A DNA stretch of 64,000 bases from Telopea speciosissima (lineage: Eukaryota; Streptophyta; Magnoliopsida; Proteales; Proteaceae). The stretch spans positions 9,618,862-9,682,861 of the forward strand of contig NC_057918.1 in the NCBI RefSeq assembly GCF_018873765.1. The letters are read 5' to 3'. Under the pieces are notes generated by a model, which saw only the letters and a list, made by a program, of their open reading frames with translations, had not been told where the DNA came from and did no database searches. Positions 51,001-62,538 of the stretch are shown in pieces; position 1 is the first letter of the stretch, and each line of letters begins with the position of its first letter. The position numbers and the translations under genes are program-made.

Positions 51001-54000
51001 CCCCCACCTATTATGTTTGAAATTTTGTTTCTTCTTGCTGCTGCCGCCATGACTGCTGCTGCTTCTCTGTCTTGTGTGTCATATCAAGACCCCTTGTGAG
51101 TAATATCAAGGGCTAGGGCTGGAGTAATCCGGCGACTCCTTGCATCTTGCAGATCGGGAGGTTCGTCTTCTTCTTCCTTCAAGTTCTTCAAGGTTGCTGC
51201 TGCTGAAATTCTGCAATTCCAGTAAGAGTTACAATTTCCTGCAACTTTATCATCTCTTCTTCTTATTTCCATCTAACCTAATCGACTTCCCCAAACCCTA
51301 GCTTCATCTACATTCATCACAGCCCTATTCCCTCATCAGATTACACTCAAAACCTAACCACAGGTCCATCACAGTAACCCTCCCACTCGATCTCAGTTGC
51401 AGCCTCACCTATCCACTACAAACCCTAAATCCCTCCCTCAACATAAAAACCCAGAAACCCTAAAATCTGCCTAGACCTAACCAGCCATCAAAACCCCTCC
51501 AAAGTCCAGCCGAACCACCCCCTCCCTGCTAGGAAAACTCGACCTAAAGCCCAGCCCCTAAATCTGCTCCTAAACCCTAGTTTCAGCCTAGATCCTAAAT
51601 CTGAAAACCCAAAACCCTAACCCTAATATTTCTGAATTTCTATTTCTTATTCAAACCTCATTAAAACCTATTCTACTAGACTCCTAAAATTCTGCAGACC
51701 ATTACCCAATAAAACCCTAACTCAATCTCCCATTCCTAACCGTAATTTTGCCCTACTTACCCTAAACTGCCCATTCGGCCAACCCTAAAACAGAACCTGG
51801 TCCTAAGTGAGATTTATTTCACCTAGGCTACATTAGAAACTTTCATTCAATTTTCAAATCTCCAATCCGAATAATACGCTGGTTACAAGAATATTTATGA
51901 CTCAACAATCCTATTACTACCATGAAATTGAAATTGACTTCGACTCTACTCTGGACCCTTAAATTGAAACGAATTCTAACTCTCACTTGCTACTAACGAC
52001 TCCAACAAGATTTAAAAAAAAAAAAGAAGGAAAATTACATTACCTTCACCTAACTGCATCACATATTCATATTGTTTAAAGTACACAGATGAAGGATATA
52101 CTACTACATACATATTCATAAAGTTTAATGCTAATATACAGTAGACTAACCATAGTTGTCGAGGCGTTGCCTAGGCGCCGCCTGGGCATCCGGTCGGAAT
52201 TTTGGGGGCCTAGGCGATTGCTGCCTTAATGGTATTGAATGTCTTAGTGTTATCAACCTTTATTTATGCCAAATATCATTTAAGTAAATGTTTAGATATT
52301 ATTCATAAATAAGCAAATACCCCTATTTGAATCCAATAAAAAATAGTTAAAAAATAAAATTCCAAAAGGATGAAAAGTCAACCCCCCCAGTTCAAGAACA
52401 AAAACTATATTTTTGGTGGTAGGTGAAATTTTCAACTTTCTAATGTTTGAGTTTTTCTCAAATCTAAAAATTTCATAAATCTTAATATGGTAAAACATTG
52501 CTAAAAACCAAAAGTGCAGTAAAATATTCATTTGTTTTATATATATATATATATATATATAAATTCATTCAGAGAGATTTTGATACCATTCGCGCGCGTT
52601 AAATAAGGTTTGATCGGATCATAACTCCTTCAATATAAATCAGATTTAAGCAATATTGGATTTGTTGGGAAGCTGGTTTTTTGTTTTACCTAATAAAAAA
52701 AGTCTCATGTAAACATAAAATCATTTGACCAGTCAAACTTCTTAAAGAACAAAAATATTTCTCTAAATCGAGAGCTATTTAATTATTTATAGATAAGATC
52801 ATATTTTCTAAGAATAGTATAAACCACATGTGAGACTAGGTATACCAGGACAATGACCAATTCGAAGAAAAATATAAACCAAATGTATGTTTTGACTTTT
52901 GATTATTTTAAACTTCCAATAGCTTGCTTCTTCAGTTTTGTTGTCTTATTAAATTTTTTTTTTTTTTTTTTTTAGGTGAATAAAAATTCATTACCAAAGA
53001 GAAAGAATACAAGAAGCCCCCAGAATTCAGGGGGAGAAAAGAAAAGAAGAGAACATTCTACAATACATAGGGCTAACCGACCCCCTAGGGGGAAGGGGAG
53101 AGAAGAGAAGAGGGGAGACCTCAGGAAGCAACGATGAGCTTGTTCCTTGGGGAGTTCACATAAGGGGGAGGAGGGGAAGGGGAGAAGGATTTGGAGCTGA
53201 CATCCAAAGAGATGGAATCCCAAATCTATCTGAAAGACCTAGAGTTGGTAGTCCATCTCCTAATGTTGCGCTCCATCCAAATATGCGAAATGGTAGCCCC
53301 AAAAGCCAACTCTATCACAGTGCGACTTACCCCCAAAAGATTGGAGGATCCACTTCCACTCTCTGAAAAGGCAGAATCCTCCTTCTAGGCCAGCATTTGA
53401 TGAGGATTCCAGACCAAACAGTAGCCGAAAAAGTGCATTCTAAGAACAGATGATTAATAGTTTCTAAGCCGTTCCACCAAAGGCAGCAAGCTGGAGAGAC
53501 ACTTAGATGCCGGTGAATGAGGAAAGACTGAGTTGGGAGACAGTTTGTAAGAGTACGCCAAACACAAAAGCTATGTCTTGGAATGTGCCCTTTGAACCAA
53601 ACAGCTTTGAACGGACCTCCTACTCTTATGAGATTCCAAGCTGATTTGGAGCTGAAAATACCAGAAGTCGATGGAGTCCAAGACATCAAGTCTCCAAATC
53701 TTGCTGCCCTTCTGATCAGAGGGAGAGAAATCCAAATAAATGCAAGCTGAGGGGAGGGAGTAGGGGCCCAAGATCCGGATGAGATGATGTCTGCAACTGA
53801 GGAAAGTCTGTGGAGCCCAGCCCTATAAATATCTCTTGAGCACACTAGGGGAAGGAGGATGCCAATGATCAAGCCCAAGTCTGGTGGAGGATCCATCAGC
53901 AATCTTGGTAGTAACAGCCCCAAGGGCTAAGTGTCTACAGTTGAAGATGTTTTTCCAGACCCAAGAAGCATCCGGAGAGCTGGAAACGGTCCAAATTGAA

Positions 54001-57000
54001 TCTCTTTGAAGGAGCCCCGAATAAATCCAATCGACCTAGATGTTGTTGTGCTTGGTTGCAATTTTCCAGATGAGTTTAAGAATCCCAGCCATGTTGACTT
54101 CTTTGATTCTTTTTAACCCAAGCCCCCCTTTCTTTCTTGGGCAGGCAAACTAAGGACCAGCTGATAGGGCGGAGGAATCTAGATGATTCAGTACCTTTCC
54201 ACAGATAGCCACACATGAGAGCTTCAATAGCCTTGATGATGGAATGAGGAGAGCGAAGGTGCCGGACCAATAGATGTAGGAGGATTGCTGTCTTCTAGTT
54301 CTATGTTGATTTTTGATGACTTGATGTGGCTTAAAATTATTTTTGATGACTTGATGTGACTAAATGTTGATTTTTGATGACTTGATATGGCTTAATGTTG
54401 ATTTTTTATGATATAAGGTGTATATTGTAGCAGACTAAATAATATTAGAAAAGAGGGGAAATAAAAAAGAACACATGCGCGCCTCGTCGCCTAAGCGCTT
54501 AGGCACCCCCTCCACTGCCTTGGGTCGCCTTGCCACCTTGATAACTATGAGTTTAACAGGAAGTAAAGGTGCAACACCAACAACTAAGACAGCAAAGCAT
54601 CTACTTTACGACATCAGGCATCACATAACCAAAGGTAAATGGTAACGATTATTAGGCCTCTGAAGGTATGATAGGCATGGAGGAAAAAAAAAACCCTTCA
54701 ATTCAGAAGGAATAAAGTTGGGAAAACACTCTTCTGAGAAGACTACTAGAACTTGAACCAAATTCATCACGCTACCAATTCAGCAGATAAAATTAGCATC
54801 AAACCATTCAACGTGAAGTCTTGCAAAAAGGCAAAAGCACAGCTAAGAAAAAACTCACAGCATATTTACAAGCCCGGCATAGAGCCTCCATTGTTCGCAT
54901 GTCCCAAGGGCGGCTGCACAAGAACCAATTGAAGCTCAGACCAGAAGAATGGGAAAAGATGTTTATGCAATGGGAAAATTTTTCTAAAAGGACAGCTATT
55001 CTGAAATCCTTACTTGTCAAAGATGGCTTTAAAAATTGGCCATAGCCTTTGAATTGCATCTGCCACAGCTTCAGGGTGATTTACATACCTGATAAAAAGG
55101 ATCAGCTTTAAACTTAAGCACCAATACTTAATCAGTACAGATGCAGTAAAGATAAAGGAAAGCGTTGCTTAATCAATACACACACAGTACACAGTTACAG
55201 AAAATGCCATTTATACCTGAAAATATTTCCAAGTCGATCAATATGGATAGTAAGCTCACGTGCAAGTATTTGTTGCAATGTTCCTGACCCTTGATTGATT
55301 ACTTCCTGGTTGTTGATATAAAAGAAAAAAAAAAAAGGGTCAAATTATTCCCTCAAAAATAGCTGAAGATTATTTCCTTTAACAATGATACGTACCTGCA
55401 AAGGAGTTACAACTGGCAGGCACAAGGCTTCTAGGGCACTTTTTGCATGGTCCAGAGGAAGTTCTGTAATAACCTTACTGCAAGACAAAGTTTAAAGCCA
55501 AATTAAAGTTACATATACTACTTTAACATTTAATATCAATCTATCTGTCAACATGATCATGATTAAGGTTCTTGAGCAACAGATACCTCAAGGCTTCAAC
55601 CAAATTCAGTGAGTCTTCAGGAGAGACCTTATAGCCACCTTCCCCACAGACAGCCCTATGATATATGTGGAAGAGACCATCTAATGACCCACATAACTTT
55701 TTCCGGCAATCTAGTCATAAAAGCTGAGTAATTATATGGAATTCATGCTTGCCAGTAAAATTAAAAACAATTGGCAGTACAGCTGTAATGAGAAGCAGCC
55801 ATAAACTAATGAAAATCACTCCAACACAAAGGGCTCTACCAAATTTTAAAAATCTCTCTTAAGCTTCAAAATCTTCTTAAACATTACAACACAATTTTAA
55901 TATATATATATCATTTCTAGCAGGAAATGTTTAACATCTAAATAGATTTTCCAAGAGTAGATGCAATGACTAATTCCTAAAATAAATTAAGTCAAACTTC
56001 AAAATTAGCAACTGACTTATAAGTCAAGTTCAAACTTTTAACCATTGACCAAGACAATCGGTTCATCATATTCACAGAAATATTGTAACGCAGGCTTGGA
56101 AACGTGAAACCAACTACCGTACTCTTCAACGAACGATAGAAGGTGGGGGGGTGTGCTCAGCCGGCACAATATAAGCTCTTTTAGGCCTGTCTTCAAGCTC
56201 TTCAAGGCTTGGAAGGGGAGAAGTTCTTCAAGACTTCAAAAGGAGAAACTCCAAAATCAATTCAATATTCATCTCCCTTACATTGCTCTCCCTTTATATA
56301 TTTAAAGAAAAAAAATAAGACCTAAACAAACCCTAATCAATCTCGACCACCCATCTAATTAAATCCTACAGTCGAGATGCCGTAGAGAAAATAAGCTTAA
56401 TCAAAGTAACCTCGATTAAAGTAGGTTTCCTAGGTATAATGCATTACTACTTTAACTACCTACACTCTTCAATGAAAGATAGAAGGTGGGGATGTGCTCA
56501 GCTTGGAACCTCCTTCCACTCTTTTGGGAGACCAACTCTTGGAGATTTCATTCACCTTGGAAGACTCTACCTCCTTGGGAATCTTCATTAATTAAATAAC
56601 TACCCATGGGCTTGGGCTGACCCATCGACTAAATAAAAATCTAAAATAATTAGGAATACTAAAACTATACCCAATTACCTTAAACAATTAATCATAAACC
56701 AAAATAAATAATAAGATACTATTCTGAGCCTGCATCATATTGTTTACCAAAAACCATGCATGAGCAATTCCTGGAATTAATAATTAAAAATAAATAAACA
56801 AATATTCCAGCATAAAATAGAAAAGTTGCAAGTAAACTAACAATTTGGGAAAAGAAAATTTTGTCCTTCAAGATTAATGGGTATTCTTGACACTATGGTC
56901 ATGTATGCAATCATGCAGTACTCGTGCAAGGAATATACAGACATGATTGATTCCTTTAAAACTCTAACACAATAAACAAGTACAAAAATGCAAATAAATC

Positions 57001-60000
57001 ATGGATGAGAGGGTCCTGTACCATCGCAAATGTTCCTAAATGCCAAAGCTGCAGCTGCTGCAGAATCTTCAGATGTGCTCATGCCATGCATTAGAATCTC
57101 TATAACCGAAGGCAAAACTACGATTCCATTTGGTGCAGCATCAAGCCATTTTGAATATGCTCCAATTGTTAAGCACACTGGAGGAATTTTCAATCAAATA
57201 TGATCATGGCACATGCTCTTGTGGACAAAATCCCACCCTTCACGAAAGAAAATACTACTTGCAGTGTCAGTAAAATGGAATCCATGACAAATTACATTGA
57301 AATAATCACCTGTCTGAAGCAGTTGAGGCTGATGAGGAAGTTTTGAAAGCAAAGCCATAACCTGTAAAAAACAATATCACATAACTCTGATAAAATCTGT
57401 TTGTGAAAAAGAATCTCAATTATTATATTAAGCATTTGAACAAACAGTCGAGAAAGCAATGGGCTTTTTCAAACATATTATCATAGTAGGCATGTAAATA
57501 TCACATTAGTGCAAAGCTCCAACAAAGTGTTCATAAATTGATCAATGATGTGATCTACAGATGGCGAGGCATCAACAAACCACCTCAAATTTAGTAACAA
57601 CCCAGCATTGAGAGACCTGAATGTGATCTAGGAAAATTTTTAAATTCTTATGTAAATGCACACGGGGCTCAAAAATACTTGATCAATGATGATACAAGAT
57701 TATGAAGGGAAAGTGGTTCACTTATTGGAGGGATTTTAATAAAGTGTAACTTTGGGCTGATAAAAGTTGGTAGATTCAAGTGCACAAATGAGCAATGAGG
57801 AAATTTACCAGTTCATTTTTTCTTCATGATCTAATTAAGCCTCCCAGGAAAGGCCCTTCCTTTTCTAGGTCCACCAATCAGGAGTTGTCCATCCTTCACA
57901 AACTGGGTGGATTTTTCTTTTCCGTGGAATAGCAGGAGTTATTAAAATGGCAATTTTCTTTCTTCTTGTAACTCATTTCAATACCTATAGGTTTTTTTTT
58001 TTTTTTTTTTTTGGGGGGGGGGGGGGAGGAGTGGTAGTTCAGTGTCCCCTCAGACACCAAGGCCTTGAAGGATGTAGAACAACTGACCAATCCAAGCCAA
58101 TCCCTGCCAATGGAATCAATGAAAATGGCAAAGGAAAAAAAAAATAAGAGTTAATAAAAAAAACATAGCTGGGACGCCAAGTAGATTACCCTGTTGATCA
58201 TCTTATCAATCAAGTCTTGGATGCTCTCTAAAAAGTCCTAGAAATCCTTGAGTTTCAGTGTTCCCAAATATACCATGTAGGGCTGTAGGCACAGGAGTAT
58301 GTATGCAATGGAATTCTTTTCTACCAAAAGATGCATAATTCCACCACTATTAAAGGAAAACAGAAAACAGGATGAGGTAAAGATTTATACACAATTACAG
58401 AGTGCTACATACTCCTGATGGAATTACCTTTTGGAGCATAATATAAAAAGAAAACCAAGAACTTTTTTCCAAGATACAGAATAGTTTTTGCAGTAAAAAA
58501 AAAAAAAAAAATCAAATATGTTAACCATAGTTTACAAACTTGGCAAGTTGACTCGAGGATCATCCAATCCAATTGGGATCGAACACTAACCCAGTCAACT
58601 CGCCATCTTGAATTTGCTCAAATGGATCAGAATCCTGACTCGCTGGATTGGCAAAGTGGATTGGGACAAGTGTCAAACCTATTAGGAAGATTGACCGAGT
58701 CAACAGCAAAACCGTACCTTCCCCATTTCATTCTCACAGCAGTCCACATCATCTCACAGAAAATCTTACCAATAGTAAGACTGTGCCTTTGATAACCATC
58801 CGCCCTAACTGATTTATATAATTAATAATATTTTAGTATTAACTCGGTGATTTACACAAATCATCTGGTGATGTGAACCCGTGGTTCAATAACCCTGTTT
58901 TGGGTCGCTACGGGCCCACCCAGATGGTAAATATCACAATTAATATTGATAGTAGCAATTTCGGAATTTCTGTATCACTTCAGCACCTTATGGATAAGGT
59001 AACAAGTGAAGAGACAAGATTGGGATTGGAATTCAGAAGTGGAGGGTTTTCTTGGAAACTAAATAAGAAATAATAAGATGAGAACTATGGGAAGGTGTTT
59101 ATGTAAATAACAGCAAGTACGTTCCCTAACGTCAAAAGAAGAGGTCTTCTTCTTCATGATGTAGAACAGACATTGCAGTAAAACCACAATAGACCAATAT
59201 GGGATATGGTTTTTGAGCTCTGTCAAACAAGCTCGGATTGACTCGAAACTTTGGGAAACGGTGGGACACCCAACGACGTGTTGGTTCCAGCCAACAATAT
59301 GCTGAACCAGTGGCCGCAGATTCAACAACAAATTGCTGAAATTTAACCTGGCAATGGACTCAAACCAGCTATGAGAATGGATTTGGTTCTCTATACAGGA
59401 AGACTAATTACGGAACCAAATTGAGGGTGTTAGGTCGCTTATGGAAGAGTTCTCACGCCTAGAATATCAAGCCAAATGCATCGATATCAAAGGAGATCGA
59501 TCAAAATTATGAGGGCTGCAACTACTGCCTAGAACAGGGATTGGGTTTAAACAAAATGGTAGAAACAGTAATATATGAAGAGTAATAACAAAGTAAAGAG
59601 GGGAAAGAGGAATCCAGACTTGGAGGACTGATCAGAATTGAATCAATGAAGCCAAGCCACAGAAACGGTATGTCAAAATTCCAATATTATTCCAAACTGT
59701 TTATGTTATAGGACTACATTCAATATAAATAGGCAAGATTCCAACTCTCCGACGTAAGCTGAAAATGGTAACCAAACCAAACTGGGAGACTAATTAACAA
59801 TCAAATCTCCCCCACGTACCTCTACTTCCCTGATAAAATAAAATTGCAAAAAACAAAGTAATCCCAAATCCCTAATATCCTGTGACTGCATCAGTTGGCG
59901 AGTGAGTGTAACTTTCAAGCTTTTAAACTATGTGTGAAATGATAAAAGCTAGATATGTTTAATTAGCATGTTTTTCCATAAACAGTAACATGACTTCTCC

Positions 60001-62538
60001 TATTGCTGGATTTCAGTATGCCTAATTGATACGGCCATATTGCAAGTGACGACCCCAGAATGTGAGGGTAGACCTAAAAAACTTAGTAGCTATGGTATCA
60101 GAAGGATGGGACTAACTTTATTTAGGGTGGCCACTTTGGGTGTAAGTTTGTTAAGGTCACGATTGACCCAATCCACCACTTCCAAGATCCAGCGGAATCA
60201 TACCACATTCGATTATAACTCTCAAGTACTAATGATAGAAATGAAAAGGAAGCATCAGCTAGAAAGCGACTAAAGCCATGAACTAGAAAGCACTTTTATG
60301 CATGGTAAGAGGAGCAAAAAAATACAGTTAAGTACATAGACCTAACCACTAATGAATCGAGCATTCTAAGTGAAGTAGGTGATGCATTCAGAATGGAAGA
60401 TCCCTTATCATGAAAAAGCATTATTGAATGCAAGGGACTAGCAGCAATAGCTGGAACACAATCTTTGAGCTACAGAGCTAGTGTTTGGAAAAGAGTGAGG
60501 AGGACTTGAGAAGCTTTAATGAATTTATGGTGCTAATCATCTTTGGGCACTGGAAAGTGAACTCGCTCCAGGAAGATGACTAAGTAAGAAGTAAGACTCA
60601 TTATGATCTACATCCAAGCATTATTTGCCGCATCCTATGAAAATTATAAAAACCGGCCAATTTTTTGAGCTTCAGAATGGCGTTTTAATATGTCACCCTT
60701 CATTCATAACAACGCATTTCAGAACTGGCATGCCGAGTAAGGATGGCAACAAGGCAGATCTAACCAAGGCCTGCTTTGCCCCAGCCCACTGGATGGATAT
60801 AGAACGACCCTCATAAGAAGAGGACCCTGTTGTGGAATTAGCAAGTTCCTTACATGCTTGGTGGGTTGGGGTAGGTTAGGTTGAGCAATATATAATCTGG
60901 TTTATGTTGGCAATGGTGAAAGATGGAAGTGTAAGATACAGAGGTGCATACTCATCCAAGCCAACCTTAGAAGGTATAGTGATTAGTGAAAGATCCACAC
61001 TAAAAAAATTTTTGGGAAGGGCAATAGCTTTTATATGGGCAATAGCAGTGGATAGGATCATAATCATACTAGCTGACTTCTGCGATGGAAAAGGGATAGA
61101 AAAATATAGTGCTGGTTCTCTGCAAACTTCGAAGACATAAGAACACATAACAATTCATACTATAACTAGTTTTGTAAATATTAAAAAGTAAGACATTATA
61201 AGAGTTCTATAATGAGAATAAAATTTTTACTGATGTTTGAAACCTTTATGTATAGAATATTAGAATATGAGTACTTTTTAAAATCTCAATTATTCAAATG
61301 GGAGAACAGTGAATTTGGTGATCCCAAACAGGATTCTTACTTTGAAGAGCTTAGAAGTAGGATAATCGGGTTGCAAACAGATGTATCATGTACAAAGGTG
61401 GAGATGGCATCACACATATTCTCATACACTCTGGAGTAGTTGAGTTGCCATGCTGGCATGGTCCATCATGGCTCACATTGAGATAACACGGGTTCTCCCT
61501 AGGACTGCATATGAGCTTCCCAGGCATGCCAAGGCATACCCTAAGGTACAAGGCTGAAAGCATCTGCACATATTCTCATACACTGTGGAGTAGTTGAGTT
61601 GTCATGCTGGCATGGTCCATCATAGCTCACATTGAAATAACATGGGTTCTCCTTAGGACTGCATATGAGCTTCCCAGGCATGCCAAGGCATACCCTAAGG
61701 TACAAGGCTGAAAGCATCTGCAACATGACAGTTTGCAGTCTAAGGAAGCTTCATACCAACTTCGGAAGTTATGTGCATACATAGGTTGCTTGCTGTTACT
61801 GATGGACAGGTCGGTAACCTGAAGGAGTTCATATTGACAGAAGTTTCCAGGATGATCAGAGATCCATTCTGTGTGATATTTTGAAGCATGTTTGGATACA
61901 TGTACTCTAAATTTTTGCATGTCGTTGGGTAACCATGGGAACATTTTTTTTCCCCCTGTTTTCGTAATTTGGGGTGATGACAGTCAAGCACGGGTTTCCA
62001 AATTTTCCAAAGGTGAGTCAGACTTTATTTTTTTGGGTTGGGTGGGGGGAGACAAGGTAAGATGAATCAGATCCTTTTTACACAAAGGATGAATTGTGAA
62101 GTCAGATTTCCACCCAGAAATGACACTAGAATAAAAGAACAGGGGAGAAACTAATTAAAAGTTAATAAAAAGTAAAGAAGGTAAAAAGGGCTAAACAGGT
62201 CAATTTTAGGTTTGTCTGGTCAAACAAATAAATGACCTTTTGCCCAATCTCCGTTTCAATTTGACCCATACCCCAAAATAACCAACCCAAACATTAATTT
62301 GCAGATTGTGATTGTGTCAGGTTGGAAAGCAGAGTTGAATATTGTCACTCCTAATCAAAGCAGGAAAAGGAAACAATAAACAGACATGCAGAAGTGTCCC
62401 AAACAGGAGACTCATATGGTCATACCTGGGGCATTATTTCTGCTTCAACAACAGAAACATAATTTGATACAGCCCGGATACAATATAAAGCAGCCTCCAC
62501 AGGGCGCCATTCACAAGATTCGTCATTTCGGCAATTGC
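45079..62538 (-). CDS. MOS14: Transportin-SR / MOS14-type importin, 3' half
   Basis: Thirteen exons are visible: 62426-62538, 57310-57361, 57022-57177, 55587-55710, 55396-55477, 55217-55305, 55014-55088, 54859-54913, 47863-47982, 47686-47778, 47470-47615, 45487-45664 and 45079-45357. All junctions are GT-AG and in phase, giving the C-terminal 519 residues of a protein usually near 960-1000. The 5' half lies beyond the right edge. Matches to Arabidopsis MOS14 include EWRPVEAALYCIRAVSNYVS, VVEAEIMPQVMALLSKLPHQ, GAYSKWLDAAP, RPWDMRTMEALCRACKYA, ARPDIADDCFLLASRCIRYC and EELSDVCRRNRTVQEIVQGA. MOS14 is an importin-beta receptor that carries SR splicing factors into the nucleus and is needed for correct splicing of resistance genes. 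Introns of 6.9 kb (47983-54858) and 5.1 kb (57362-62425) are full of transposons. No break is seen in the exons. Confidence 0.93.
46570..46762. mobile_element. Hairpin MITE with a duplicated left arm
   Basis: GATGCAGATTGAAGCATGAAGAAG-like sequence is followed by a second copy of the arm (GAAGCACGAAGAAGAAAAGTG, GTTACTGTTCAT). The inverse arm then ends in TTCGTGCTTCGATCTACATC. The centre CTGTTCATCGTGAACAG is a perfect palindrome. AGGTCA occurs at both edges. It is located in the 1.8-kb intron between the MOS14-like exons at 45487 and 47470. Confidence 0.6.
46780..47075. mobile_element. Possible decayed hAT-type GC-rich repeat
   Basis: Blocks such as CCCAGCCTGGCCTGGCCTGG and the near-inverse GGGCCAGGCCAGGCTGGGCT lie about 200 bp apart, as in the subterminal regions of the hAT element at 36519. 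Tips and target duplication are not found. Confidence 0.35.
48120..48560 (-). mobile_element. LINE zf-RVT fragment in MOS14-like intron
   Basis: Minus-strand frames read THLEIHVPSKYKALAWEVII and, after breaks, METVRHFFIQCPFVRV. These are the K-x-x-x-F/L-A-W and the E-T-V-x-H-x-F-x-x-C-P-F signatures of the zinc-binding region at the end of plant LINE ORF2. Short, with several frame breaks. Confidence 0.6.
49226..50009. mobile_element. TATCGG-rich non-autonomous element, about 780 bp
   Basis: The left tip CAAGGTTTAAATTATCGG and the right tip (complement CATGGTTTAAAGTATCG) are inverted. Next to both tips are dense runs of GTATCG / CGATAC words, continuing from about 49690 to 49995 on the right. 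The target duplication is unclear. The short frames inside are products of the repeat. Confidence 0.6.
50659..52061 (+). mobile_element. Probable solo LTR fossil, TGATGCAG...CTGCATCA
   Basis: The segment is bounded by the 8-bp inverted ends TGATGCAG and CTGCATCA, the same ends as the LTR fossils at 56086 and 59886. It has a TATA-like region (ATTATAAATAG, about 50974) and no coding capacity. The 3' part is a G-poor leader-like tract. A target duplication is not seen. Probably a solo or truncated LTR in a MOS14-like intron; the family is not assigned. Confidence 0.5.
52954..54284 (-). mobile_element. 5'-truncated L1-type LINE
   Basis: The 3' poly-A (minus strand) begins at 52954. ORF2 pieces upstream read SIIKAIEALMCGYLWKGTES and FLRPISWSLVCLPKKERGA. 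A 198-residue frame at 53327-53923 carries the zinc-binding end region (GHIPRHSFCVWRTLTNCLPT, then ETINHLFLECTFSATVW). Endonuclease and most of RT are absent. The flanks TTGTTGTCTTAT and TTGCTGTCTTCT look like a diverged target duplication. It is inserted into the hAT-like element. Confidence 0.8.
54304..54415 (+). repeat. Tandem repeat, about 32 bp x 3.5
   Basis: Units of TGTTGATTTTTGATGACTTG followed by ATGTGGCTTAA are repeated with small changes. Located between the LINE 5' end and the right tip of the hAT-like element. Confidence 0.75.
56086..56737 (-). mobile_element. Solo LTR fossil, 652 bp
   Basis: TATTG at 56081-56085 and 56738-56742 is a 5-bp target duplication. On the minus strand the element starts TGATGCAG and ends CTGCGTTA, a near-match to the CTGCATCA end of the copy at 50659. 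Inside, a block beginning ACTCTTCAA and containing GATAGAAGGTGGGG-type sequence occurs twice (near 56123 and 56465). Non-coding. It lies in the MOS14-like intron between exons 55587 and 57022. Old but with readable ends. Confidence 0.6.
57362..59359. other. MOS14-like intron, left part, no other gene seen
   Basis: A poly-T/poly-G run lies at about 57992-58026. A repeat near 58560-58700 has GTTGACTCG/CGAGTCAAC words in both orientations. No exon is supported. Confidence 0.4.
59360..59893 (-). mobile_element. LTR-like fossil, TGATGCAG end
   Basis: On the minus strand the sequence starts TGATGCAGTCACAGGATATT, with the same terminal 8 bases as the LTR fossils at 50659 and 56737. The TATA-like and promoter-like part is AT-rich, and no coding is seen. 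The other end and target duplication were not found, so the left coordinate is approximate. Confidence 0.35.
59894..61412. other. MOS14-like intron, middle part, no gene seen
   Basis: Short open frames only; none shows a recognisable family. Confidence 0.4.
61413..61720 (+). repeat. 154-bp tandem duplication
   Basis: 61413-61566 and 61567-61720 are direct copies differing at only a few positions. Each starts CACATATTCTCATACACT and contains ACTGCATATGAGCTTCCCAG and AAGGTACAAGGCTGAAAGCAT. Frames through both copies stay open on the minus strand, but the product is not recognisable. Confidence 0.85.

Larger units (their letters stand above)
52151..54549. mobile_element. hAT-like element, 2.4 kb, with a nested LINE
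   Basis: The tips are CATAGTTGTCGAGGCG and (complement) CATAGTTATCAAGGTGG. The flanks AGACTAAC (52143-52150) and AGTTTAAC (54550-54557) give an 8-bp duplication with two changes. Subterminal GCCTAGGCG / CGCCTAAGCGCTTAGGC blocks are typical of dispersed plant elements with this end. Without the nested LINE (52954-54284) it is about 1.07 kb, AT-rich and non-coding. It sits inside the largest MOS14-like intron. Confidence 0.6.

Noticed and set aside
53571-53771. 66-codon minus frame
   Set aside because: Alternative frame inside the LINE zinc-binding region.
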